64,000 bases of DNA from Histomonas meleagridis (GCA_020186115.1 WSYJ01000025.1:1-64000), one strand, 5' to 3'. Shown: positions 50,283 to 63,261, counted from the stretch's first letter. Made by a program: numbers and translations. The notes: generated by a model from the letters alone, not told the origin.

Positions 50283-50771
50283 TTGTATCCTTAAGTGTTT
50301 TGTAAAAACATTATATGTTTGAATAAATAATATTCTATTTTTTAATTTGATAAAATTTATAAACGGTTTCTCATGTCATTTCGATTCTTTTATAAAAAAA
50401 TGGATTTGGTGTAGAAGGAATCAAATAAAACTCTGTGTTCTCTTTAAGTGAATTTTTAAATTTACTTTTGACATATGTTTTGTTTTTCATAAAAAAATTC
50501 AATCACATTATTTATCGCTATAATTTAATTTATACGAGAAACATCAGATGTATTTAAAATATTAAATTAAAGATTTACATTAGGAACGCGAAATTGATTT
50601 ACAAGCAAAAAAAGCCATCATCAAGTTTGGCTACTTTTTTTTAATTTGAATCGGTACAAGTTGTTTGTAGACCATGAAAGTAAATTGTTTTGCGCTATTT
50701 TTGATGGATATGGTCAATTCACATTATCAATCATTATTATTATTTTTAACTGCTATATGAAGTACTGTTTC

Positions 50772-50851
50772 AAATTATTAAAACATATTCTAAATTATTA
50801 AAACATATTCCATATTATTAAAACATATTCCAATTTATTAAAACATATTTC
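50772..50851. repeat. Four tandem 20-bp AT-rich units
   Basis: Four near-identical copies of AAATTATTAAAACATATTCC in a row. The rest of 50283-50908 is AT-rich without a gene. Confidence 0.85.
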
Positions 50852-50908
50852 ACAAATTCAACATTTCCTGATTCTGAAGCAAATGGCAAAATAATTTTTG
50901 GAATTTGA

Positions 50909-51443
50909 TTATTTAAAAGGAAATATTTCATCAATTCTCTGTCTAAAGTACTCAACACTCTCCTCATTTACAGTAGTTCTTCTTTCAACATGAGGTTTGC
51001 GAATGGATAAACCATGAGTTTCCAAAAATCTATCTATACATTTAATTAGATGCAGAAAATTTCTCCACCTGAAAATTATCAGATGAAGAATATGCATTTA
51101 ATGCAACATCATGTAAGGCGCTTCTTGTTAAAGGTAACCCAATTTTCAAAAAATTATCATTTATGTAGTCATAGGTAGATTGTTCTATTTGGGGTGAAAG
51201 TGCATATTTTGAAGGTTGGGATGATGGATTAGGAATCCAGTTCTGGCCGCCTGGAGATCTCTCGTGTTTTCTCCAGTCGCTCAGTGTTTGTTGTGGAATT
51301 CCTGTGTCATTGGAAATCTTTGATAATGCACCATATGGAAGATTTTCTTGAGATAGATATTCTAATATTTCTTGGATTTCATTTATTTTATAAGTACGGT
51401 GAGGGCGTTTTACAATTCTCTTGAAACAAGGAACACTGTTCAT
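50909..51443 (-). pseudogene. Pogo-like transposase N-terminal relic
   Basis: From ATG 51443 the frame reads a helix-turn-helix head (ISNDTGIPQQTLSDWRKHE, cf. the pogo-like transposases here) for 133 codons, then shifts near 51060 into a second frame (SIRKPHVERRTTVNEESV) ending at 50909. The catalytic core is missing. TAAACGGT is at 51454-51461, 11 bases upstream of the ATG. It is a different subfamily from the copies at 32 and 54 kb. Confidence 0.7.
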
Positions 51444-51577
51444 TATTTTCGATTAAACGGTATAAGTCGATTTTTTATTTTAATAATTGAATGAAAAATG
51501 ATCGACTTTGCATTGAAATCCAGATAGACGGTTTGTCCGGATCTAAGACGATTATGGGTATATTTTTGATATTTGGA

Positions 51578-52770
51578 AATATTTTTGGTAGTATTATACA
51601 ACCGTGGGAAATTAAAATACTATCTCTTCGAAATATGGAGGTCGTATTCAATCATAATGGAGAATTAAAATGATATGTAATTTGCATTCAAATATCGACT
51701 CTCAATTCGTTTTCTGAAAAAATACTATCATTCAATTTTATTTTGAATTATTTACATTTTTCGCCATGTTTTTTTGAATAGAAATAAAATTTGGCAAATA
51801 TGGTGTGAAACGAATGTTGTAATAATTCATTTTTTGCTTTTTGATTCATTTTGTTTTAGGTTAATTTTCATCTATATGTGCTAATTTCCACTAACTGTAT
51901 TTGTTCTCATATATATGTATTTATTTTATTGTCTTATGCTAATTCTCATTTATTCTTATTGATTATCACTTATATATGTTTATTCTCATCTATATGTGTT
52001 TCTTTTAATTATTTTATGTACAAACATCTGCTCAAATCATTCGTATATCATTTGGCAAATATATAATTTGAACGACCATCATTTGATATAGATAATACAT
52101 AGTGAACATGTAATTTAGTTAAAAATGAATTCGAACTCATTTAAATTTTCGAAATGGAGCTCATATGATTAATTATATTCAAAAAGTTTACAAATCAATG
52201 TTTACATTATCATTACAATGAGCAATTTATTTAATTATTTCCATCCAACCTCCACATAACATTGTATATTTTTTTCTTATTATTTTAATTGCTCTAATCG
52301 TCGTAAAGATTGGATTTTATAAAATTTTGAACTAATAAAGCATAATTAATATGTAAAACATGACAATTCATAAAAATTTTTATGCGAAGCAATTGATATT
52401 ATTGATCAATTTATAAAATATTAATTAAATCAAAAATGAATTTTAATGTAACATTGATATAAAATTCGTGTTGTAATACAGAGACGATTAAATATTTTAC
52501 AAAATCCTAATTTTTGATTGTAATTTAGTTTAATATATAACCATTGTTTCTATTAATTCATTCTAATTAATGCGATGTATAATGTATGCAATTTCGATAA
52601 CTTGCTATTTAATAATATTTGTTTCAGCATCTATGCCGAATTTTATTTTCGTTCGAAAAATGGCGTAAATAGTAGATTATTCTCCATTTCGATCGAATGA
52701 AGTCTCCACTTTTTGTATACTACTAATTCAAATTTCCCACGGTTGTAAGACAGTACCATATTTTTTGATT
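51578..52770. repeat. Imperfect ~90-bp inverted repeats around an AT-rich block
   Basis: The segment near 51578-51675 (ACAACCGTGGGAAATTAAAA, then a GGAGGTCGTATTC-like part and ATAATGGAGAATTAA) is matched in reverse orientation near 52655-52770 (complement ACAACCGTGGGAAATTTGAA and AAATGGAGAATAAT). The ~1.0 kb between has no coding sequence. It could be a foldback or MITE-like element. The rest of 52770-53500 is AT-rich and holds nothing recognised. Confidence 0.55.
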
Positions 52771-53513
52771 ATTTTTTTAAATATTTTTATATAAATTTTT
52801 ATGAATGATAAATATTCGATGAATTGTATTTCCACTAATAAAACGCTCCACGAGACCGTTTTTTTCGCGGTAAATTAATCAGTCAAAGAACCCAGCGAAA
52901 ATGTATTCAAAAAGTAGGTGACACAGTTTATTCAATGAACAGATAACTCAAAAGCACTATCGTTTAACGGTCGTCGATATGCTTGGTTGAAATCATATGA
53001 ACTGTTAAAGTTAATTCAAACAAGAACGACCACTCATTAAATATCTTTTGTAGAAATGAATTAGTTGATTCATAAAAATTTTGCATTGGTTAATTTTACA
53101 TCTAAATGATTAAATTCATAGTAAAAATTATACTATTTTTTTATATAAGATTGAATTAGGGCATATGCATTAACCAAAAATCAATCAGCAAATTTCAAAG
53201 TATATAAATTTTATATCTATAGAATTTTTTTGGGCATAAAATGGCATATTTGTATATGTGTATCAATTTTAACATATTTTTCGATAATCGGAAATAATGT
53301 ATTTACATTTTTTTTATCAACTAAATCAATAAATGCTCGACCTGTTACAGAATCTATTCCTTCAAAAACCACATTTGTGATAAACTTAAATTTCTTCCCA
53401 CATTATATTTTACCTTGGAGATCAATGTATCATTTATCTGAACATTGCCTCGAAGGCCACCTAGCAACTTATGAGTTAAATCATTATAATATGCAATTTC
53501 AGATAAATTTCTA

Positions 53514-53870
53514 AATTTTTAATAATAATAATAAATAGTATCAATTTCAGGCAAAGATGGATGACCATCTTTGCCATTGATGGCGTCATATCGAGCGCCC
53601 AAGAAGCATATAATAAAATAGCTGTTCTTAAATCAAATTTAGAATTTTCAAAAATTGTTTTTGTCCTTATCGATGATTTGTGCCTATGGATACCTTTACA
53701 CATAAATATGGCACCATCTGGATAAGATTTGCTGAAACAACAATTAGTTTCAGATCCACAAATTGAGCAAATATAATGTTCATGAATATTAAGTATAAAT
53801 CGATTGTTTGATAGCCATTGAATAAACTCTTTATTTGATGAGGTAAATATTTTCTAAATATTCTTCGTAG
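53514..53870 (-). pseudogene. Merlin/IS1016-type (ISXO2-like) transposase relic
   Basis: The minus strand reads a zinc-ribbon head (HYICSICGSETNC, later AIFMCKGIHRHKSS) then the diagnostic RTKTIFENSKFDLRTAILLY segment, as in ISXO2-like transposases (Merlin superfamily in eukaryotes). The catalytic core downstream is missing or too decayed to read. It lies just left of the pogo-like element. Confidence 0.6.
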
Positions 53871-54096
53871 TGTTGATTTTGTCGAGAAAATTTCTCATCA
53901 TGTTGAAAATGCAATTTGTATTAAAATATTTTCACTGAAAAATTTGTCACACTTTGAATGATCATTCAATAATTTCTACTTTTTCAAAGTTATTAGAAAA
54001 TTTGTGTTGATCTAAAAACGATTGTTTTTTTATCTCCAAATATTAAATAATATGTCAGAAAGCATTTTTTATGACATATTTAATCTGTCCATTATA

Positions 54097-55063
54097 CCCT
54101 AGGTTTCCTACAATTAGCGAATTCGATCGTTATAATTTGAGTGCATTGTTTCGGTTTGAGAAATTGTAAACGGTATCATTTGTAGATGAAAAATCAAAAG
54201 CTCGTTTTTTCCAAATTACCCCATCGATATTACTATAGACACAAGGAAATATGTGACATAGTTATCGATTCCTTATCAAATAAAACAAGAGGAACAATAA
54301 CACATTTAAGCAAACAATTCAATATTCCAGAATCCACCATTCGTGGGTGGTACCACAAGTGGGAACTGAACAAAGAATGGCGACCTTACGACAGCTCAGT
54401 TCATGGAATTCATCATTGGATATTTACCGATGCTGATGAAGAATTAATTGCTGATATCATCCGATCCAATTTTATAACGCAAGGGTTCTTGTTTCAAAAC
54501 AAAGACTTCGTTAACCTCGCATCTCAAGGATTCCTTGAGAAGCACATGGATGATGATGAAATCCCCGATGTGAAGTTCAGTCCTAAGTATGTAACTGATT
54601 TTAAAAAGCGCAATAAACCAAGTAGTAGACGAGCTTGGTACAGGATAAGGCCAATTTTCAGTTCACAAGACAACTATGTCCATGAAATTGGCAAATTCAT
54701 TGAACATAAAGATGTTCTTTATTCCTGCTGGGTCAACAGATAAATACCAACCACTCGATTATCGCGTTTTTTGGGGGTTTGGAGAACGTTGCCATAGATA
54801 ATTTTCATAGATTTATTCATGAAAATCCGGGCAAAAAAATCGAGGTGAAATATGCGGTTCAGGTACTTATATGGGCATGGAAACACCTTAATTCTGATGT
54901 TTTGAACGAAGCATGGTCAATCTATCAATTTGAAATAAATTAACACTTTTGATTCGATTTTGCAATTTAGGCGCTATTAAATCGTGAGATTCGAAATATA
55001 CGTGAAAATCTTAAATTTCTATCGTTCCAACGATAGAATTCGCGAATTGTAGGAAACCTAGGG
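54097..55063 (+). mobile_element. 967-bp pogo-like element with TIRs and TA flanks, internally deleted
   Basis: The left end at 54097 (CCCTAGGTTTCCTACAATTA...) and the right end at 55063 (complement CCCTAGGTTTCCTACAATTC...) are inverted repeats of about 35 bp, each with TA outside (54095-54096 and 55064-55065). This is a sister family to the element at 31407 (which starts CCCTGGTATTCC). The coding region has lost the catalytic middle. Confidence 0.9.
54186..54960 (+). pseudogene. Pogo-like transposase lacking the first two catalytic Asp
   Basis: From ATG 54186, 185 codons of a pogo-type DNA-binding head (KQFNIPESTIRGWYHKWE, DFKKRNKPSSRRAW) are followed directly, in another frame, by the third catalytic segment (PAGSTDKYQPLDYR) and the family's C-terminus (LIWAWKHLNSDVLNEAWS), ending near 54942. 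The middle of the catalytic domain is deleted at about 54715. It is non-functional and could move only with help from a related enzyme. TAAACGGT lies at 54167-54174, 11 bases before the ATG. Confidence 0.85.
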
Positions 55064-55065
55064 TA

Positions 55066-56095
55066 ACCCAGCTCGACCATCTTTTGTTGCTTGGAAGATC
55101 AGCAACTCATCCCGAAATTAATGTTGATCATGAAGGTGCGCCAAGAAAGAGAAAAAAGTATAGATGCGGAATATGTGGTCAAGAAATAAACAATATTGTT
55201 TTGTTATTTTAACAGTTCTTAACGAAATGAACAATTACTTTTTATTCTGGAATTTTTATTAACAAATTGCCTTATTACAGCAAATGCTAAATCAATGACA
55301 GAGGTGTTTAATATTACAAATGAAAATGTTCGCATAATTATATGCAAAGCCAACAAAAACAAAAAAGAAATTGGACAACCGTTAAGTTTACTTGAAGTAG
55401 ACGAGTAAATTGTTAATCAAGAAATTGTATCAGAAAGAAATTCATATGAATACATGACCTTTTCTGAGGTACTTCGATTTGTATAAGGAAAATTTGGTAT
55501 TAGTTTAACGAGGGGCTGGTTATATAGTTTTTTTTATAGACGTTCTGATGAAATTATCAAAACCATTATTCGTCCACATGAAGACACAAGATTAAAAGTT
55601 CCGAAGTACTCGAGAGAGTACTTTGTTCTTATCGAAAAAGTTATAGAAATTACACCTGCAGAATTAATCTATAATATCGATGAGGTGGGTTCATCAGATT
55701 GGGAAGATCGAAAACCAAAAATAGTTGCAATACCAAAGGAACTTGAAAATAGAAGTCTTCATCATCCAATAAATAGGGGAATAAGACATTCAAACCTTGT
55801 TGTCACAATAAATGGAGGTGGTGATGCTTATTTCCCTTCAATAATTACAACTGATCCAAATTCAGAAGAAATATTTAATACACCAATAAGAAAGGATGTT
55901 GATCTCAGCATGAGTATTGAGGCATCACCTTATGTCACAAAAAAGATATTCACTAAATTTATTCTACAAAAATTTGTTCCACAGATTGAATCTGATCGAA
56001 ATGGACCAGATTGTTTCGAAAAACCGGCGATTCTCTTTTTCGATAATTGTTCTTGTCATCTTGATGGAAATAAATTGAAAAAATTAGCATGATTT
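55066..56095 (+). pseudogene. Second DDE transposase relic, half duplicated in reverse at 63.5 kb
   Basis: Coding-like frames from about 55075 include a Zn-finger-like piece (RKKYRCGICGQEINN) and, from about 55290, a transposase with stops at about 55406 and 55483. The readable core has Asp in IYNIDEVGSSDWEDRKPK and Asp in AILFFDNCSCHLDGNK, typical of pogo/DDE_1-like enzymes. The end at about 56091 is cut by a mariner insertion. Its last 472 bases (55727-56198) recur in inverse orientation at 63529-64000. Confidence 0.7.
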
Positions 56096-56198
56096 TAGTT
56101 ATTCCAAGTATTAGATCGATTGCTTTTTAGTATTTTGAAAAACCACAGAAAATATATCCCAAATAATGATGACATTCATTCAAATTTCAACATTTATA
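55727..56198. repeat. 472-bp inverted duplication, left arm
   Basis: Matches 63529-64000 on the opposite strand without gaps in every segment compared. The match ends at TA 56197-56198, where a mariner begins here, while at the other arm the sequence continues (TAAGATATTTCGAG complement). Confidence 0.9.
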
Positions 56199-56950
56199 GG
56201 GGGTGGAAAAAGTGCGTTCGTCAGTTTTTTTTTTAATAAATAAAAAAGTAAATGAAATTTTGTTCATTTATTATGATATGTATTCACCTTGAGTTTCAAT
56301 TGTAATTAAAAGTCTGTTCATCCATTCATTATATACGGCTCTGAAAATGTCTTTAGGAATATTATACAGTAATGTTTCAACCTTTTGAAAAAGTTGATCT
56401 TCATTTTCAAACTCCTCACCTTCGAGCATTTTTTTTAGATATCCGAACAGAAAAAAGTCAGAAGGTGCGAGGTCTGGCGAAAACGGGGGTTGCGGAAGTC
56501 TTTTAATCCCCAATTAATTCAATTTTTCATGAACCAAATGAGGCCGGGCGTTATCCATATGCAAAAAATATCCCTTCGTTGAAATTCTTTTCGCCAAATC
56601 TCCAAGTACAACTTCAGAAAAAAAAAATTCGATTAAATTTTTGGCCTATCGGGAGCATTGTTATTGATTTGATACCAGTTATATACCATATAACAGATAT
56701 CATTACTTTTTTGGAGGCAATAGTTTGTTTGGGTTTGTATGGTTTTTGCACTCCAGATTCAATCCACATCGAGTTTCTCCCGTTAACAAAATAAATCCAG
56801 GTTTCACCTTGCGTCAATATGTGTCTTAGTCTGTAGTCATTTGAACTAGAAAGGAAGTCAAATAATTCAGAAGCAATGGCAGCTCTTTTGGCTTTAATTT
56901 CTGGAGTCAACTTATGTGGGATCCATTTGAAGTTAACTTTTTTCATATAC
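56199..56950 (-). mobile_element. Mariner-family element, 5' truncated
   Basis: It begins right after a TA with GGGGGTGGAAAAAGTGCG. It encodes a mariner transposase on the minus strand and ends at about 56943-56950, where the head of the transposase is missing and a BspA-like gene tail begins. It has no second TIR, so it is a truncated copy. Confidence 0.75.
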
Positions 56951-56952
56951 AT
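56271..56952 (-). pseudogene. Mariner transposase, frameshifted
   Basis: From 56952 the frame reads KKVNFKWIPHKLTPEIKAKR, GETWIYFVNGRNSMWIESG and PYKPKQTIASKKVMISVIWY, then shifts at an A-run near 56619 and returns as HMDNARPH in a third part and SPDLAPSDFFLFGYLKKML (third Asp) to TGA/TAA near 56273. The first catalytic position reads GET, where mariner has DET/DES. The ~110-residue N-terminal DNA-binding region is absent. Inactive. Confidence 0.85.
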
Positions 56953-57470
56953 TTATTGAATCGGATTCACTAACTGCATCATTTGCTCATTCATCTGATT
57001 TAACTTTATCTTTAACACATTCGTTCACTTTAACACACTCATTATCTATTACACTTTCGATTACGTTATATAGTAAATACATAAATACAATTTCATTGTT
57101 AACATTTGAATCCACTTATAGTTAGATATCGACAAATGTCATTTATTACGATTACACTGTTATATATTATTCGTCTTATTATAGTTATTATTCTGACTTT
57201 TATACATTAGTTGTCACTGATGTTACACCAAAAGATAATTCAATTCCAAATGAATTGTTAATTGGTATTATATGCGGCGCTATTGTGATAGTTTTTATAA
57301 TTGTCGGAATCGTAATATTTATGTTGAAGAGAAATAAGAAACAAACAACGAAAACAAAATCGTTGTCAAATGTAAATAATAATACGTCATCGAATACGGG
57401 AGGAAATTATGAAGAAGTGGACAATGAATTTAATAGTTTGATAAAGGAAGATGAGGACCAATGGATTTAA
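56944..57470 (+). pseudogene. C-terminal part of a BspA-like surface protein
   Basis: From about 56944 the plus frame reads a Thr/Ser/Leu-rich stalk (LTLSLTHSFTLTHSLSIT), interrupted by TAG 57123, a Tyr-rich part, then a transmembrane helix (LLIGIICGAIVIVFIIVGIV) and a cytoplasmic tail with NxxE-type acidic residues ending DEDQWI at TAA 57468. Relatives carry an LRR ectodomain upstream, absent here. The N-terminus was lost at the mariner junction. Confidence 0.7.
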
Positions 57471-57473
57471 TAC

Positions 57474-59430
57474 TGTAATAAATAATCGATATGTAATAAA
57501 ATTTTTTTATTTTTTTTGTTAATCATTACTTATTGTGAAAAGAAATTTGTTTTACATAAAAAGATGGGGAAGTAGGGCATCAAACAACAATAACATTCAG
57601 TTTTATAATAACAAAATCTTATCGCATGCATAATTTATTCAATAAATTTAATATTAAATCAGTTTTAAAATTTATAAACATTATTTTTATATGCAAAATA
57701 TTTTTCTGAGAACAACTATGGTGATATACATTATATAACTATTTCATATTAACTTTACAATTTTAACATGGAATTAAAATACATATTTTCAATGCAGAAT
57801 GAGTTATTGTGCTACATTATAATTTATTAAATTTATTAAATTTATTGATAAATTTAACATATTTCAATATATTTTAAATGGTAAAAGATATGCATATACT
57901 TTACTTCAAACAATCATACATATAAAAATTCGAAACTTATGAAAACTTTATTTATTATATGTTAATAATATCAAAATAATACTAACATTCAGGAAATATA
58001 TTTATGTCAAAAAAGCCAACTATTTCCATATATTAGGCCACAAAATTTAGTAAGTTGGAGAAAAGATATTTTTAATTATACCCTCAAAAAGGTGGACCTC
58101 TTCCCAAATTAATTCAAGAAATGAATATAATTTTTTTTTCTCAAAGAAAATGAATCATTTTATTCTTTGTTAATTTTACTTGTAAGTGAATATGAACACA
58201 TAAATTCATAATAAATTCGAAATCAAGCTTTCAACTTGTTATTCTCAGAATGAATTTTTGTAAATTATTTTTGAGTTATCAAAATATATTACTATCTACT
58301 AATAGGTGAGTTTAAATTTTTTTGTGAATTTAACATTTTTTCTGAAATAAAAAGGAAAAATACATTTTTACAAAACGACCGTTTATTACCAGATGAACAA
58401 CAATAAAATGCAGAATCTCCAATTGTTATTACATTTTCTCCAATGACAGCTGCTTATAAATGGATCTAAATTTTGTTATTTTTCTTATATTATATTTGTT
58501 TTCATATCTTTATGCAATTAATTTTTTTTTAACATACTTTAATTCTACCTAAGTCATCGTATATCGCACCCCCGATGAATTTACCCTCCTGATTAAAGTT
58601 TATGACCCCTTGTGTCAAATTACTTTCAACTTTATGAAATTCTAAGATATTAAATTTATTCCAATGCTATTTTGTACCAAAATAATTTTTCTATTCAACT
58701 ATTTGAAGACAGGCATTCAAATACAACTTCTACAAAATGATATTAAAATTTTAAAGTATTTTTTTTTTTAAAGTAAATTAATTGTTGTTGCCTTGTTTCT
58801 GTGGATAATGTAAAGGCATGAAACACTAATAAAACTTGGATTAACCTTATTAAAAACTTGGAATAGCTTAAGAATACCAAGGATGATAAGCGTTTGTTAA
58901 AATATTCAAATAGCTTCTAAATCTAAATGAAAAAATCATTTTTTTTGTTGTTCATTTATCGAGAAAATATATTTGTTTTTTCTTTTTGAATAAATCGATT
59001 TTTTTGGACGTATAATTCGCTTCTAAGATACTGCTGGATACAAGAAAGGAGCTGTCATCAAAAAACAATAAGTAATTTTTTTTTAAAAATGCTCATTGTT
59101 TATGAAGATAATTTCTGTGAAAATATTTTTGAATGAATTAGATTTTAATTTGACTGTAAAAGGCAGCTAGATTTTAAAATAATTGAAATGACTATATAGA
59201 AAAGTTGAAAATTTTATTTGAAAGCTCAGAATTGAATTATTGTTGTATTGATCGTTTTGCGTGTAAAATTGATATGATTACAATGATGTTTTGTATCAAG
59301 TTAAAAGAGAAAATGAGAAGAGAACATTATCATCTCACTTATCATTGTTTATGACTCGTATCGATTAAGTTTTTGATGACAATTTCAATTTCAGATGGAA
59401 AACAATAGGTTTCATACATTTTTGATGAAA
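57474..59430. other. AT-rich non-coding region
   Basis: Nearly 2 kb with no supported gene. A segment at about 58570-58740 belongs to the duplicated 5' flank of the BspA-like genes. A TAAACGGT complement occurs at about 58379. The stretch 58741-59430 is absent from the other copy and looks like an insertion. Confidence 0.6.
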
Positions 59431-61317
59431 ATTTGAAGGTTTTTTGTTTGAGTTAAAATCAAGAATATATCTTCCAATTCCAATCATCAAATTGATGAAA
59501 AAAATATGAAATATATCTATTAATGACTTTTAGCATTCGTTTTATTGACTTTATTTCCAACATATTTCATGATGAATATATTTTTTATAAAAATATAAAA
59601 TATATAAATTTCAAAAACAAAAATGAAACAGCAAATCAACATATCCATAACGAATATCCTCATTATCTGTTCAATAATAACAAAAATCATTCAAATAACA
59701 AAATTTTATTTTTCTCATATGAAAATATTCATAAAATAAGTTATAAATATTATCATTTATTAAGTCACTTATTTACGAATTTATTTTCTATCTTTCAAAA
59801 ATGTTTCGAATTAAACTTCTTCTTCTAAATTTAAAAATCAATTTATTTATTCTTTGAAGAAAATTCTATTTTATTTTGATATTTATATAATCAATAAAGT
59901 CAAAATATTTTATATTTTATTTAGGAATTTCTTTTGTTTCATATTTAAATCAACAATTAACAATTTATATATTAATTCATTTTTAATTATATTTAATATT
60001 CTTTTTCAATTTATTAAATGTTTTGATAAAAGTTATTTAATTTATGATAAAAATAAACAAAATTTGAAAATATTTTTGATTTTAATGATTATATTTTTTG
60101 TTAATACAAAGCAATCATATGACGAAGAGACAAAAACACTCACAATATCTGATTCCATTGATTTTTCAAAAGATTATATGAATGATACAGAACATGTTAT
60201 AATTATTGATGTTGGCGAGATTGAAAGTGATGCATTCAGAGAATGGCCTTTATTAACAACAGTAATAATTGGAGAAACAGTTGGAAATATCGGTAGTAGA
60301 ATTATGAAAATGATGGGGTTTTATATAATAAAGAAATTACATATATTATTAGTTATCCGAATATGAAAAGTAAAACATTTACAATTCCTAAATCAGTCAT
60401 TTCTATTATGAATTATGCTTTTGCAAGTTGTAATAATTTAGAAAGAATTTTTATTGATGAAAATGTTCAATATATTAATTCATGTGCATTTTTTAATTGT
60501 ACATCACTTCAATGTATTCATTTTAAAGGAGAAATTTCACCAGAAATACAAAATGCATTTGTTAATATCAATGCGACATTAGTTATGACAATAGAAATAT
60601 ATCAAAATAAAACATTTGGAAATATGAATATTACTAAGGGAACAACACTTGACGCATGTCTCCCGCCAACACGCACATTCACATTGACACAAAGTGATAC
60701 ATTCACTAATTCATATACATTTACGAAAAGTGATACATTAATCAAATCGAATACATTTACGAAATCAAAAAGTAATTTTGATTCAAATACTTATGTTAAT
60801 ACATTTTCGATGAATTTTACTTTCGTTAACACTTATACTTTAACTTATTCTTTATCGTTTATAAAAACTTTATCGATTTATTATTATACTTTCTTAAAAT
60901 CTTATTCAGTTACTTTCATTGAATCTGAAACTAAATATATTTATGTTGATTTCATATATTATAATTATACAATTATATATTATCCAGAATATTTTACGTA
61001 TTATTCAAATTTCTTTTATATTTCTTATATTGAAGATGTAATAATAAACACTAATGATAATAACATTAATTATCATTATAATTGTTATTGTAATTGTAAT
61101 AATTATTGTATTTATAATGATAATCATAATATTTATGATTAAATATCAAAATAAGAAGCGGAAACAAAATGAAGAAGAAATGAATATTTCAGATGAAAAT
61201 AATAATAAAATTAATGAAATCGATAATACATTTTCATTTGGGATTAATAATTCAAATATTGAAGAAGATCCATTTGCAGACGATTTCAAAGAAGAAAAAT
61301 TTATCAGTCAGATATAA
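59430..61317 (+). pseudogene. BspA-like gene copy 2, internally deleted and frameshifted
   Basis: The upstream flank and N-terminus (LILMIIFFVNTKQSYDEETK) match the copy at 30 kb. After ...TVGNIGSR, about 600 bases of LRR coding present there are missing, joining in another frame; the following frame (60363-61142) resumes at MKSKTFTIPKSVISIMNY and runs through a Ser/Thr stalk, and a last frame (61054-61317) holds a hydrophobic helix (ITLIIIIIVIVIVIIIVF) and a tail rich in acidic residues. A ~370-bp block at about 59610-59975 is extra relative to the other copy. Not translatable as one protein. Confidence 0.8.
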
Positions 61318-63260
61318 GTAAACATATTTTAAGAACAAAATATTATAATTTGTTTATTAATTTAATAAATACGAACATTTTTGTTATTTGGCAAATTTTA
61401 TGTTTCTTCTATTATATGATTATTATCGTAAATCCAATTTATCCAAATCATAACCACTAAAAGTAAATGATAAATTATATTAAAGAAAAAAATTGGAAAT
61501 TTAGAGACATTATGATAAAAATGCATTATTTTTTCAAAAATCAAAAGAAAGATATTTCAATTTCAAATAAGTGTTCGTCTTGAGTAGTTCTGCTTTTATC
61601 TGTGATAACTTAAGTTTGAACAAAAAGTAAATTATTATGAAAATTCATTGTATATAATTAACGCATTTTTTTTAACATATTTATGAAGTTCAAAATCATT
61701 ATGTAAAAGTTTATTATAATTTTCTTGAGCGTTCATCAATCAAACAAAGTATAATTTTTGATATAGACCATGGTCAGCTAGATATATGAAAGCTTACAAT
61801 AATGATGCTAGTTTTTCCCAATTTTACAGGGATAATGAAAACCCAACCCAATGGGTAAAGCCGAATTCAATATTTTATATCAAAAATGAAGTCATCTCAT
61901 TTCACTTTTGCTCACCAAAATTTTACTGTTTGAATAAATTCACTCTAAATTTTAATTTTTGTATGAACCGCAATAACTAATGTTTTTCGCAACAATAACT
62001 TAAAAGCGGTTTTACCCATATTGTATATGATTTTCTGAATATAACCGTTTTGGGCAACAATATGGGCTAATTACGTGATTTTTGATCGTATTATCATTCA
62101 AATTTGAATACAGCCGCTTGGGTAACGATATGGGCAACCATACGGGCTAAATGAATGATATTAAAATTTACCATCGTACCACCAAACAAATTATTTATAA
62201 CACTCAACTTATTATACTAATTAATTCCATCAAAACGAATGACATATGACAGTCATACCAAAATTAGTATGTTTAATTCGATAATGGCACTAAAAAATTT
62301 GCAAATTTCATCATTATATTATTATAAATTTTGGATTTGGCAACTCAAAAATTTAAAGGTCAACCCATAATTTCAAAATTACATCATTACTCGGATTCAT
62401 AATAATCATAATTGAAAAAATTAAAACATATTTCCCTATAGATATTAACAGATGTATTTGAAAGAAGTCGATCATTTTACACTCAAAAATTACATAAACT
62501 ATTGAATAAAAAATCAAATAAATTCATAATATATTAATATATAATATATTTAAACATAATAAAACAATGTTTCTAAATATTACATATCTAGTGTTATATA
62601 CTCATATAATATTTAAATTTTTAATTGAGGAAATATCCGTCAAATACCATTAACGTTTTTTGACACACCACATTTATTGTCTACAGAAATCTCAAATGAT
62701 TTTGGGATATTTTTTTCGTTCTGGGCAAAAAAAATATCCCGAATTAGCAACATTACTTACAATTTTACTTGAAAAATGAAAAAAGTTGTATGCATCCACC
62801 GCTATATCATTAAACTTTTTGAATCCATATTTCTTCATTGATAAAAAATTAATTATTTCATTTGCTATTAATATTCATTCATGGCTTTAATTATTTTCGA
62901 TTTTCTCGATAGTTAACAGAAGTTTGTCAAGAGGAAAATTAACGATCAAAAAAATATATATAAAAATGTATTCACTAAAACATGATGTTTATTTTGCATA
63001 ACATTAAAAAATATTATAATGTTACTATACAGTTATGTATAAAAAATGGTAACGGTATAAGATATGGTAACGACGGTTCTTTAATCAAATGATGATATCA
63101 TAAGAAAAAAAAAATTTTTCACGAGATATATTAAATATTTTCATGATTAATGAATTTAAAAATATTATATTATATATTATTTTAGAATTTAGACTGTTAT
63201 TTTTTATCACATCATTTGTTTAATCAAAAATAAATAAAATTAATTAATTGATGATTTGTT
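61318..63260. other. AT-rich non-coding region with short repeats
   Basis: No supported gene. An open frame at 61786-61980 (64 codons) is unremarkable. Repeats of GGGCAACNATATGGGCTAA type occur at about 62053-62150, and GACCATGGTC is a palindrome at about 61764. Probably remains of mobile elements. Confidence 0.5.
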
Positions 63261-63261
63261 A

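Noticed and set aside
31320-57470. The BspA N-terminus at 30 kb and the BspA tail at 57 kb as halves of one gene split by 25 kb
   Set aside because: Intact unrelated host genes lie between them and the junction sequences do not match; two separate broken copies are more likely.
61786-61980. A 64-codon plus frame in the right-hand non-coding region
   Set aside because: No motif, no promoter-like sequence, and in an AT-rich relic zone; it is most likely chance.
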